Positions 25,297 to 36,183 of a stretch of 64,000 nucleotides of DNA are shown here, one piece after another. The translations under genes and the position numbers were made by a program. The stretch's first letter is position 1. Every line of letters starts with the position of its first letter. The notes under the pieces were generated by a model. The model had not been told where the DNA came from and did not search any database. It was given only the letters and a program-made list of their open reading frames with translations. Origin of the DNA: Cephalotus follicularis (taxonomy: Eukaryota; Streptophyta; Magnoliopsida; Oxalidales; Cephalotaceae); contig BDDD01000986.1 of assembly GCA_001972305.1 (NCBI GenBank), positions 186,001-250,000 of the forward strand. The letters run 5' to 3'.

Positions 25297-28018
25297 TGTA
25301 ACACCCCCAGAACGGCGGGAGTCGTCACAGGGTCATATCATACATAACATAACTTAACAAACTCATAAGATTACTTTATTAGCCAAAAACAGCCAGAAAT
25401 GTGGCGGTCTTCTCATAACATTAAAACTTAACAATTTAACATATGATGTAGTTGCGGAAAACTCAAAACAAAAATTCAGTTCCAATTTAAAAACAGAAAA
25501 CATTATAATCCATGTTTCCGACCACTAAACATAACATAAGGATCACTCTCCTAAGGATCCAACACATAGGGTGGTCGTCACTCAATCACACTTTCCCCTG
25601 CTGCTCCTGAAAACCTGCCGCATGGAAACAAAAACGCGGCTGAGGAAACCTCAGTACGGATAAGGGAAAAATAAAAACAGTAAACGATAATTTAAAACAT
25701 TAATATTTCAATAATAATGTAACAGAAATCTTAAACAGTTTAAAACAGTTTAATCATATTCAATAACAATTGCATATCTTTCGGAACAATTACGGAACAT
25801 TTCAAAAACATCATAAATCATAGTTCATAAAAACATACTGAGCCATATTCATATCACATATCATAAATTTTTGGCAAGGGAGGCGCTAATTCCACATGCC
25901 CACTAGAATTGAAGTGTACGGCACTACACAAGTCAATTCTCACATACACATATCCGATCACACCTCGGACCATATATCTGAATTCACCTCTGATCACATA
26001 AACTAGAATCGATTCATACACCTCTATCACACATAACGGATCCACAAATCAACCTCATGGGATTCGTTCATACACTCAAAGATGCCGTAGTCTAATCACA
26101 CTACTACGGAAGTGTCACGTCCCCGTGCCAGGCCTACGACGTGCCTATGGTACGCCCCATAGGTGGGTACAATACTCAGTATTTATTTCAAAAATAATTG
26201 ATTTATCAAAATCAATTTAAAACACAAAAAATATGTTCTCACACAACATATTCAGAAAACCGCTCACAACGGTATCATAACATATCGTATCATAACATAT
26301 CATATGTATAAAGTCGGAATCATTTCAATATCAAACCAACTTTAATTGCAAAACATGTCAAAGTCATAAAACATCGTTGATTTCATAAACGAAGATGCTT
26401 AGTAAAACAGTTTTCAGTTCGAATATCAGATTACCAAGGAACAGAAAAACCGTACCTTATGCGCTCACAAAGTACTTACGAATAGACAATTTAAACGGAA
26501 TCCACTTGATGCACAACAATCTAAAAAGAAATTCAAAAATCATACGTGTAAGAGTCTAAGACACATCAGAAGCATTAAACAGTGTTTGGAAAAGATTCAG
26601 ATCGATTCGGTGATCAAACGAATCAAAAAAGTTGAAAACAGTACATTCCAGGGCAAAACAGTCGACTAAAACAGGGCTCCAGTCGACTGGGGAAGCAAGA
26701 CAATCCACTATTAAAAAGGTCCAGTCGACTACTCAATTAAAAGTACAGGCAGTCGACTGTGTTCATCCCTCCAGTCGACTACACAACCAAGGCAGTCGAC
26801 TGCATTCATGTGGCAGTCGGCTACACAACCATTCCAGCCGACTGTCCACAGAGACAGCCGACTGTTCTGGGCGACAGAACAGTTGGAATTCGATGATTTT
26901 CTACTGAAAATGGTTCAAATGGCTTCTACATTAAACTAGGGACATATGGACATAAACATATGATCATATATGACTTGCAGGTGACATAAAAACACAGATT
27001 TGACAAGGAAACAACCTGATAGTGATTTAACTTACAAAAATAAAGCAAGAAGACAATGGATGTATATGTCCAGATTCTATCCCTAATCGATTACAGATGT
27101 TATAAAACAAGTTTGTGACACATCTATGAGTATAAAATGTGTTAACAATATCACTAACACAATGACAACACATTTAGGCAGGAATCAATGACCCAAAGAC
27201 ACCAAGAGCATAAAAACTCAAAGTATGCCATTGAAACAAAACTATCATTAAAGGGGACGAATTAACTGACCTGTAGTGATTCCCAGAACACAAAAACAGT
27301 AGAAGAAACACTAGCACACACTCACAATTCGGCTGTGAACAAAAACAGAGGAAGAAGAATACAAAACCATAGCATACTTAGACATACATAGCAAACTAAG
27401 AGAATTTAATCCAAGGAAACAACTAAAGGATTGAATTTACCTCTTCTGACTTTGAAGAATGAATTACACAGCAGCTTGTTACACACTAACAAGGCAGAAT
27501 TTGCAGTGGCTTGTAAGAAAGATGAGGGCAACATATAAAATGGCAAAGGTACTCTAAGAAAGGAGAAAGAAGGAGACACAATTTGACAAAAAGGGGGAAG
27601 AAAGGAGGATTTTCTGGAATTTGAAATAGGAAAAGAGGGACTTAGCATGTGATATTGATGGTGGGAAGAAGGAATCATGGGAAAGTAGGAGGAAAGTAGG
27701 AAGAAAGTGGAGGAAATTGATAAAATAGGGAAAAAGGAAAATAAAGAATTATTAAAAAAAGGAATTAAGGAATTTTAAATTAAAAGATAAATAATTTGTT
27801 TTTAATAAAATGATTTTGGATTATAATAAAATAAATAAAACCCAAACCCAACATAGCATAACATACCCAAAATTTCGGACTGGTAACAGTCAGCTCAATT
27901 CACAGAAACCCAAATCATAGGGCAACCGGATTTTTAAAATTAAACAAAATTAAAAGCCCGAAAACACATATAAAATCCGAAAAAAAAAAATACATTTACA
28001 AACGAGCAGGGTATTACA
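25297..28018 (-). repeat. 5' LTR of F (right copy)
   Basis: It runs from TGTAACACCCCC to GTATTACA, 2722 bp, collinear with 17731-20448. Confidence 0.92.
26659..26864. repeat. CAGTCGACTG palindrome cluster, F right LTR (10 units)
   Basis: Starts are 26659, 26680, 26701, 26722, 26750, 26772, 26793, 26814, 26835 and 26855. Spacings 21, 21, 21, 28, 22, 21, 21, 21 and 20 are identical to the left copy. Confidence 0.92.
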
Positions 28019-28470
28019 GTCAGAGAATGAAAACATCCGTACGTTTTCACAAAAACATATAACTGATTCATTTTAATAAAATTACCAGAGTGTGTCAAGG
28101 AACGAAGAATCCGTACAAAAACATATTTTGATTCATTTCAGTAAGACCGAAGGAATAAGCCAAAGAGCAGAAAATCCGTACGTTATTCATAAAGTAAAAC
28201 TATATTTTTACCATAATGAAAACAGTGGGAGGGTATCAAGGAACAAAAAATTCGTACCTTAAGCGATCACAAAAATAACTTTACGAATTGATCAACAATT
28301 AAAAGTCCCTCGAAGAACAACAATCTAAAAGATACAATACATTCATACAAGGGTTCAAAACCACTTTCAAACATCAAACAGTAATTTAACAATGCTTAAA
28401 ACATGCTCCAATTCATTATAAAACCAAACGGATGACAAAACTTGAAACCAGAAATTTTTTTGGGTAATTC

Positions 28471-28662
28471 AAGTCGACTGCATCAAGATCTAGTCGGCTA
28501 CTCAAAGGTGGCAGTCGACTGTGTGGCATAGGCAGTCGACTACTCAACCTGGGTATGAGTCCAGTCGACTACTCAAATTGGGTAGCATCCAGTCAGCTGG
28601 AACAGGGGTCCAGTCGACTGTTGAAGGCAAAACAGTCGGCTGCTTTGAGAGGCAGTCAATTG
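28471..28662. repeat. CAGTCGACTG palindrome cluster, E right LTR (9 units)
   Basis: Starts are 28471, 28491, 28512, 28533, 28562, 28590, 28611, 28633 and 28653; spacings 20, 21, 21, 29, 28, 21, 22 and 20. One 22-bp unit present in the left LTR (14041-14062) is absent here. Confidence 0.9.
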
Positions 28663-30127
28663 TTCTGGGCGACAGAACAGCAAAAACACAGCAATTCAAC
28701 TCCAATTTTCTGTCAAACTTCCAATATCACTATACTAGATGATTTAAAACACTTACATATGACTTATGTGACTTATCAGTTGCATTTAAACATCCAGAAA
28801 TCATGCAGTGGGTGATCACACTTATAGGGAGAAGCAAGTTCCAATTCTTTATATGCATAATTCCATTACTAAATTCTGTCAAATACCAATTATCATATTC
28901 AAAACCTGTTTGTAACATTACAAGACACCTCCTGACTTCCTAATAATCTCAGAAACATCAACAAATCATGCATGGCAGGGAGTGAAACAAAACATGCTAG
29001 CAACCAACATAAACATGCAACTTGATGATATAAAACGAAACTCACTGCTATGCTATATTAACATAGGAAAACCAACCTTATTCAGTGAAGCAAAGGAGAC
29101 AATAACAGGCTCTAATCCTTGCAAATTCGGCTACCAAGAGAGAGACACACAATGGAGGCACAACAATGCATAATGGCATACATATATCACTTAGAAAGGT
29201 AATTTAGGTCATGCTAAGCCAAAAAGGAAGTCAAAATCTGTTATGATAAGGAAAAGAAGCAAAATTTCGGGATTTGGGGTGAGAATTGAGGGAAAGAAAT
29301 CAGTTTTTGTGAGGGAGAAGGAAGAAAAACGGGAATGGAGGGAGAGAAATAGAAAGAAAGTCTTTTATTTGCCAAAATACAATATTTATTCCCTTTTTAA
29401 AATCCTTTTGTATTAAAAACCAATTTTGATCATTTAAAAACACCAACAACAATTATTACTTATTTATAATTACATTTTATCAATTATCCAAAGGCAATAT
29501 AGTTGGTATTATAAAGCCCAAAATAAAAGGATTTGTTTTCCAATTAAAACAATTTCACCACGTTAATAATAAAAACCAATTTAATATTTATACGAAATAT
29601 AATTCAATTAATTTTACCTATTCACGTACATAGTCCGATCAATATTCACTAGCCTAAATTTAACGTCTTTAAGTATAAAAACCCGAATTAATATTCACCA
29701 ACCATATAACAAAATAGAATTCCAAAGAAAATATGCACTCAAGACTCGATGTATTATAATATCATATAATAAAAAAAAAAATTCAAAATATGCACACCAA
29801 CATTAAATCAAACAATAATCCGAAAATAGGCACACGAACAAACGGGGTATTACAAGTTTCGATATTGAAAAGCAGATAAAATACAATATCAGTTAACACC
29901 GCTAAAAGGTACACGAATTTACAGAAAAGCTTAAAAGCATTTCAGAAAAATCTAATTGATCAAGGGTATAATTTCTTAATTAGTATAAAATAACATAAAA
30001 CATGAGTAATGTGAAAGATATGTCATGTATGCCATGCATGAAATTGTGCGACTCACTGACAGACAGAAAGCCACGTGGCCACAGGGACAAGTTCAGAAAT
30101 TGACTGGGACACGGGTCTCATAGTAAG

Positions 30128-33100
30128 AATTAAGAAAATTTGGGTTTCAAAAGCAACCCCTGTTACTAACCCTAAACGACCAAAACTTGTTGGGTACCTC
30201 AAACAAAATTTTGAAATTGTTTTTGTAGATATGCTTGAAGGCGTTGTCCAAGAAGACACAATGGTACTTGGATAGTGAATGTTCGAAACATATGATCGGT
30301 GACAAAAGTTTCTTTGTTGCTTTAAAACTAAAGCAAGAAGGAGATGTTACTTTTGGAGACAATGCTAAAGGTAAAATTATGGGATTTGGCTCCATAGGTA
30401 ATGATCATACATCTATATCTAATGTTTTATACATTGATGGACTCAAACACAATCTATTGAGCATAAGTCAATTGTGACAAAAATTGTAGAGATATTTTTG
30501 AAAATTATTTTTGCAAAGTACTAGGCATCAATAATAACCTAACCAAATTTATTGGATATAGACATGACAATGTTTATGTAGTTGATATAAATGATTTACA
30601 AAATCAAAATGTCAAATGTCTAGTATCCATAAATAATGATAGTTGGTTATGGCATAGGAGACTTGATCATGTTAGTATGACAACTCTTTCAAAGATTTTA
30701 AAACATGATCTAGTTACAGGGTTCCTAAAATTAATTTTCAAGAAGATAAAACTTGTGACGCTTGTCAACATAGGAATCACACTAGAACATCTTTTAAAAA
30801 CAAGAATATAGTCTCTAAAACTAGACCATTACAACTGTTACATATTGATTTATTTGGACCTATAGATGTAAGAAGTCTATGTGGTAAATCATATGCAATG
30901 GTTATTGTTGATGACTATACAAGGTATACATGGACAATTTTTCTTGCCCATAAAATGAAGTTTCCAAAGAATTTTTACATTTTTGTAATATAGTTTAAAA
31001 ATAAAAAGACACTTCTATTTTAACTATTAGAAGTGATCATGGAAAAGAATTTTAAAACCATCTATTTGAAAATATTTGTAAAGAAAATGCTTTTATTCAT
31101 TAGTTATCTACTCCTAGAACACCTCAACAAAATGGGGTTATTTAACAGAAAAATAGAACTCTACAAGAAATGTGTAGAACTATTTTAAATGAACATCGTT
31201 TGCCAAAATATTTTTGGGCCAATGCCATAAATACCTCTTTCTATGTTTTAAGCCGAATATCGATAAGGACAATTCTCAAAAAGACTCCATATGAATAATG
31301 GAGGGGGAGAAAGCCTAACATTAGTTACTTCCATGCCTTTGGATGCAAATGCTTCATCCATAATAATAGAAAGGATCATCTTGATAAGTTCGACTCCAAA
31401 GTCGATGAAGGTATTTTTCTTGGATATTCTATTAAAAGTATAGGTTATAGATGCTTTAATAAAAGAACCTTACTTGTAGAAGAATCAATGCATGTTGTAT
31501 TTGATGAATCTAACCCTATGCTTCCAGAAGAAGTAATTGATGTTGATAATATAGAATTCATTGAAAATAGCATTGAGGAGCTAAGCCTTGAAGAAACTAA
31601 AAGTAACAAGAAAAATGAGGAGCCTACACAAGAAGTAACCCCTCAAGAAAGCTACCAAGAACCTCTTCATGGCAAGACTTTGAAGGTAGTGAAAGGACAT
31701 CCTTATGAGGAAATTATAGGTAATCCTAGACAAGGTTTAATTACTAGGTCTAGTATTAATCATAATTATGTTGCATTTATTTCACAAATAGAGCCTAAAA
31801 ATATGAAAGAGGATGAGAAAGATGAAAATTGAATTATTGCTATGCAATATGAATTAAATCAATTTGAATGCAATAAAGTTTGGAATTTAGCACCTAGGCC
31901 TAATGATCATCACATAATTGGTACTAAATAGGTATTTAGTAATAAAATGGATGATCAAGGTAGAATTGGTAGAAACAAAGCTAGGTTGGTAGCTAAGGGA
32001 TATTCCCAAGAAGAGGGTATTGATTTTGATGAATCATATACACCTGTAGCTAGATTAGAATCTATTCATATTTTGCTTGCATATGCATCATTTAAAGGTT
32101 TTACACTCTTTCAAATGGATGTTAAAAGTGCATTTTTAAATGGGTTAATAAAGGATGAAGTGTATGTGAAACAACCTCCTGGTTTTGAAGATCCTCATTT
32201 TCCAAATCACGTTTTTAAACTTACAAAAGCTTTATATGGATTAAAACAATCTTTTAGAGTTTGGTATGAAAAATTGAGTGGTTTTCTACTTGGAAATAAT
32301 TTCAAAAGAGGATCATTGATATGGCACTTTTTACAAAACCACTTAATGAAGACATACTTATTGTACAAATATATGTCGATGATGTTATCTTCGGTTCTAC
32401 TAATGAAAGTTTGTGTAAGGATTTTGCTACAATTATGCAAGATGAGTTTGAAATGAGAATGATGGGAGAACTCAATTTCTTCCTTGGACTTCAAGTCAAA
32501 CAACTCAAGGATGGCATTTTCATCAACCAATCCAAGTACGTCAGAGATCTACTCAAAAGGTTTATAATGGAAAATGTAAAGAAAAGCAAAACACCTATGA
32601 GCATAACTACAAGGTTAGATAAGGATGAGCAAGGTAAAATCATTGATAAAAAATTATATGGAAGTATGATTGGCTCATTGCTTTATCTTACCGCTTGTAG
32701 ACCTGATATTTTGTTTAGCGTATGTTTGTGTGCTCGCTTTCAACCATGTCCAAAACAATCCCATTTGCATGCTGTAAAATGAATTTTCAAATATTTAGCA
32801 TATATGCCTACCTTAGGATTGTGGTATCTCCGAAATTGAACCTTTGACTTACACACATATTCGGATGCTGACTTTGGTGGATATAAGGTATATAGAAAAA
32901 ACACTAGTGGCACTTGCCAATTTCTAGGCAATATGCTTATATCTTGGTTTAGTAAGAAACCAAATTCGGTAGCACTTTTTACAACCGAAGGCTAAGTATA
33001 TTACAGCTGGAAGTTGTTGTGTGCAAGTAATTTGGATGAAACATCTTTTAGATTATGGTTTTAAGTTTAATAATGTGCCTATAAAATGTGACAACACTAG

Positions 33101-33316
33101 TACTATATGTTTAGGTAAAAATCCTATACACCATTCTAGTAAAAAAACATATAGATATAACATATCATTTTTTTAAAAGATCGCATAGAAAAAGGAGATG
33201 TCACCTTGATTTTTGTTCCTACATAGGATCAAAGTGCAAACATTTTCACAAAACCACTTAATGAACAAACTTTTTCTAAGTTTAGAATGGAATTAGGTTT
33301 ATGTGATATTGAATGA
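30128..33316 (+). pseudogene. pol: Copia A protease-integrase-RT-RNase H
   Basis: After the C insertion the frame gives KKIWVSKA and then protease WYLDSECSKHMIGDKSF, with the catalytic DSG changed to DSE. Next are a GAG-pre-integrase zinc region (WHRRLDHVSMTTLSK), the integrase core (IDLFGPIDVRSLCGKSYAM, VIVDDYTRYTW, SDHGKEF, TPRTPQQNGV), RT ([44 protein letters not shown]) and copia RNase H (TYSDADFGG, GTCQFLGNMLISW, ending about 33316). At least a dozen stops and frameshifts are spread across it, most densely between 30990 and 31300. The domain order confirms Ty1/copia. No product is expected. Confidence 0.9.
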
Positions 33317-33460
33317 ATAATTTTGTGTGATTATAAGATTATGTGTTTTTGGTTGATATTTTGATTGTTTAATTATAATGTAATCATACATGCATCATTT
33401 GAATCATTTTACTAAACTTTCAAAAACATTCAAAAAGAGAAAACTGCACAAAGCTGCATT

Positions 33461-33560
33461 AAGTGCCGGCGCTTAAATAATAAGCGTCAGCAGTTAACAC
33501 TACTTATTTTAGGGCTTTCTTTACACTAAGCCACGATGCTATATGTTAAGCGTTGACAGT
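33461..33560. repeat. GTCGAC-type palindromes in the pol-aORF spacer of copia A
   Basis: Two pairs with centres near 33467/33488 and 33534/33554 (21 and 20 bp apart), reading AAGTGCCGGCGCTTA, TAAGCGTCAGCAGTTA, AAGCCACGATGCTA and TAAGCGTTGACAGTTA. This cluster is internal, not in an LTR, yet keeps the LTR motif and spacing. Confidence 0.72.
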
Positions 33561-33737
33561 TAAGTCGCACTTATAAGTTTAAAGCGCAGTCTGTTATATC
33601 ATTTTACGAAACCTTAATTTTTTAAAACTTATCTCTGGCGATTTTGAGGAAGAATCAAGCCAAAAATCCCTTCAAATTCTCTCATAAACATAATCCATTA
33701 AATCAAATCATTTTATCCTGTCAAGATTTCTCTACAA

Positions 33738-34893
33738 ATGGCAAGAACCAAACATCCAAATATTGTGGAGGGAGGGAGTTCAAGAAGGAGGGGTTCAAGG
33801 GCTGCAAGAGCTAGGGCTGAGACAGTAATGGGTTAACAAGAAGTTGTTGCAAAAGGAATAAGGTATCCTCAAGCTTATTATGAAAGAAAACTCCTTGTAG
33901 GAAAAACCCCATATTAGGATTTCTATATTAGGGAAGGTTTTCCGATTGTTGGTTGGCTTAATGGACTTTACCTAGGACCCTTATTCACTCTCAATCTGCC
34001 ACATTACCCAAATTTAATGAAAGAGTTTTACGCAAATTTCTATGTGAGAGCTTCGGTTAGTTTGTCTACTAGAGTAAAAGACAAACATATTACGATGAAT
34101 TACTCCACTATAGCCTCTATATGAAGTATTCCCTGTGATGGTTCTAGAGGGTGGTCTCATAGATATTGGGTTGAAGAAGAAGGGTTTAACAAAGTGGAAT
34201 GTGTGCATTTGTTATTTGGAGAACATGCACAATTGATTGAAAAAATGTTTTCTAGAAACCTTAGGTTGGACAATCGGTTTTTGCATAGAGTTGTTGCCAC
34301 TCATATCATACCAAAAGCCAGTGGTTTTGATGAAGTTACTCATATGGAAACATTCACTATGTTTCACATTATCACTGGTAGTAGGATAAATGTGCCATTG
34401 CTTATTTTTAATCATATGAAGGCAATGCAAGCTAGGGAGAATGCAAGACTCCCTTATGAAATGTAATGACTAAGATTCTCATGCATTATAATGTTGATCT
34501 AGATGGGGAAGTACACCATGAACTTCAAAACACTGATAAATTGGGAAAGGGAAACCTAGGTAGGATGGGGTTCAAGAAGCATAAATGGCTTAGGACATGG
34601 ATTCCCAAAGGTGAGGATTCGAATAAAGTGAGCGAAGAAGAAGAATAGGGAGAAGAAGGAGAAGAAGCACAAGGGAAAGAAGCAATAGCTCTAGAAATTG
34701 AGCGTAGTCCTACTCCTATTCTTACTCATAGCTCTTTTGAGGAGATTATGCAAGCTATCAGAGGCATTGAGAGAAGCCAAAGAAGGCTCAAAAGAAAGCT
34801 CATTAAGAAAGGGTTGATTGGAGATGTGGATATGACTCCTCCGTCTAGTCAAGACGATGCAACAAACAAAAAAGAAAATCAAGAGGAAGGATG
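33738..34893 (+). pseudogene. Additional 3' ORF of copia A, resembling the putative plant transposon protein domain
   Basis: It starts MARTKHPNIVEGGSSRRRG after pol and ends before the 3' LTR on the same strand. A basic N-terminus is followed, with stops, by YLGPLFTLNLPHYPNLMKEF, YANFYVRASVSLSTRVKDK and ITMNYSTIASI. The next part (34194-34648) reads RNLRLDNRFLHRVVATHII and MFHIITGSRINVPLLIFNHM, then an acidic Glu-rich tail and a basic segment (SQRRLKRKLIKKG). This resembles the domain annotated as putative plant transposon protein that recurs in plant retroelements and in places usually called env-like. I see no clear signal peptide or membrane segment. Stops at about 33832, 33915, 34120 and 34645 disable it. 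Function unknown; the family match is from memory. Confidence 0.6.
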
Positions 34894-35475
34894 AGACACC
34901 AACATCAAGGATGTTGGAGATGGCGATGACAAGGATGATACGATGGATGATTGACCATATGCATTGTACATCATTCATCATCTTGTTTTGTTAATTCCTA
35001 TTTTGTTATGTTTGCATTTGTATTGTAATCTAACTTTCACAATGCTTTGTTAAAGTTCATTTTATGATTAATAGATGCTTAATGGTTAATAGTTATTTCA
35101 ATTAGTGTTTTAAATTATTTTATTCTACTCAACTTTTTGATGCTACACAAAAAGGGGGAGAATATTAGTATCATGCACAAGTTGAGGCGAAGCAAAGGGG
35201 GTATCTCTTAATATTATTACTATTATTTGATGGATATCTCTGACTATTATTTGAATTATTATTTGATGATATATGTTGTTAGCAAAGGGGAAGCAAAGGC
35301 TAAGGGGGAGAGTAGTGAGTATTTGTAAAGGTTAAGGGGGAGAGTAGAGAGTATCTCTTAATTTTATTTGGCTTCATATTTAATGATGTCTTCAATTATG
35401 CTCTTATGCTCTACATCTCAACTTATGCTTTTGTGCTTATATCTAACAAATTTTTGTCATCATAAAAAATGGGGA
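34894..35475 (+). other. Noncoding 3' region of copia A with repeated purine-rich tracts
   Basis: AAAAAGGGGGAGA-type tracts recur at about 35149, 35290, 35335 and 35466, with direct repeats of AGGGGGAGAGTAG and GAGTATCTCTTAAT. The last tract, AAAAAATGGGGAGA at 35465-35478, sits just before the 3' LTR and is the likely PPT. Multiple PPT-like tracts are usual in Maximus/SIRE elements. Confidence 0.6.
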
Positions 35476-35589
35476 GATTTTTTACATTATTGTCTCAATC
35501 CTAATTTTGATAACATATTTGCATCTAATCATTTTCACTTTATGTGCAAGTTGTTAGAGACAAAGGTGAATTTCTAGGCAAAACAGGGC

Positions 35590-36066
35590 AAAGCAGCGAC
35601 AGTTACAATGTAACCATCAGCGCTTAGGCACAAATCGTTGAAGGGCAAATATAAAGCGCCAGCAGTTAAGCAACTTGGTATAAGTTAATATGTATAAAGC
35701 GATGACGCTTAGCTCAACACCATTAGCGCTTAGAGCCAAAAAGCACAAACTGTTAAGAAGGTCATGGCAGCGCTTTGACATAATGAATTCATGAAGTTGC
35801 TCAAACACTTGAAGCGACGACGCTTAAAGGAAACCATCAGCGCTCTGTACAAAGCGATGACAGGTTACACTAAGCCTCAATGGTTAAAGAATCAAGACTA
35901 AATAATGCACAAACCAACAATGCCTTTATTTAAAGCGTCAGTGCTTTGCTAAGCGCAGAGTTGAAGTTGCCAAACCGACGAAGCTTTAAACGGGGAGATT
36001 AAAATTAAGACGTAATGGTAACATCTAAGTGTCAACGTTTAGATCGAAACCGGCGACGCTTTGATC
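35590..36066. repeat. Phased GTCGAC-type palindrome cluster, copia A 3' LTR
   Basis: Same order of motifs as in the 5' LTR, plus the 5' part lost from the window (for example AAGCAGCGACAGTTA and AACCATCAGCGCTTA, centres 35597 and 35618, 21 bp apart). Other clear copies are GAAGCGACGACGCTTA at about 35812 and CCGGCGACGCTTTG near 36050. Confidence 0.75.
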
Positions 36067-36175
36067 TAGGGATTGCGATATTCTCAATCTTATCAAAGCT
36101 TAATTAAAGGCTGAGTTTTCCAAATTGTTTCCAATAGCTCTCTAACATCTACAACGGCTATTTCCTGCAAACCAC

Positions 36176-36183
36176 TATAAATA
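36176..36183 (+). promoter_or_regulatory. TATA box of the copia A 3' LTR
   Basis: TATAAATA followed by GGAGGCTTGAA, the same context as at 443-450. Confidence 0.65.

Larger units (their letters stand above)
17731..28018 (-). mobile_element. Gypsy element F: complete Tekay/Del-type chromovirus, youngest of the left nest
   Basis: Both LTRs (17731-20448 and 25297-28018, about 2.72 kb each), PBS, a single-frame gag-pol with only two nonsense codons, and a PPT are all present. A perfect TSD, GTCAG, flanks it at 17726-17730 and 28019-28023. The LTR copies differ at only scattered sites and even their palindrome spacings are identical. It sits in E, which sits in C, which sits in copia A, so it is the most recent insertion of that chain. 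Confidence 0.94.
12599..29854 (-). mobile_element. Gypsy element E: gag-only, non-autonomous (TR-GAG-like), split by F
   Basis: The two ends are TGTAACACCCCC (12599) and GGGTATTACA (29854), flanked by the perfect TSD AGTTT (12594-12598 and 29855-29859). LTRs are 12599-15354 (2756 bp) and 16827-17730 plus 28024-29854 (2735 bp). The internal region is only 1472 bp: PBS, gag, the first residues of protease, then directly the polypurine tract. RT, RNase H, integrase and chromodomain are absent. Its LTRs are related to those of F, which may have supplied enzymes in trans. That is inference. Confidence 0.88.
16827..29854 (-). repeat. 5' LTR of E (right copy), interrupted by F
   Basis: Pieces are 16827-17730 and 28024-29854. 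The break matches the F insertion exactly (GTCAG at 17726-17730 and 28019-28023), and the joined pieces are collinear with the left LTR. Confidence 0.88.
4386..30122 (-). mobile_element. Solo LTR C, split into three pieces by D and E/F
   Basis: Pieces are 4386-about 6528, 12476-12598 and 29855-30122, together about 2.5 kb. The left end is TGTCACGCCCG. The right end is ...GTCTCATA, i.e. TATGAGACC on the minus strand, with the expected TG start decayed to TA. Flanks are TTAAG (4381-4385) and GTAAG (30123-30127), a one-mismatch TSD. Removing C restores copia A reading as KIL-RIKKIWVSKA, which independently supports both ends. The middle piece carries a minus-strand TATA box and the left piece a CT-rich leader, as expected inside an LTR. 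No PBS, PPT or coding region belongs to C. I see no GTCGAC palindrome cluster in it. Confidence 0.8.

Noticed and set aside
34194..34648. Stand-alone host gene in the 3' part of copia A
   Set aside because: It lies between copia pol and the 3' LTR in the sense orientation, with frames that join the adjacent degraded ORF; better explained as the element's extra ORF.
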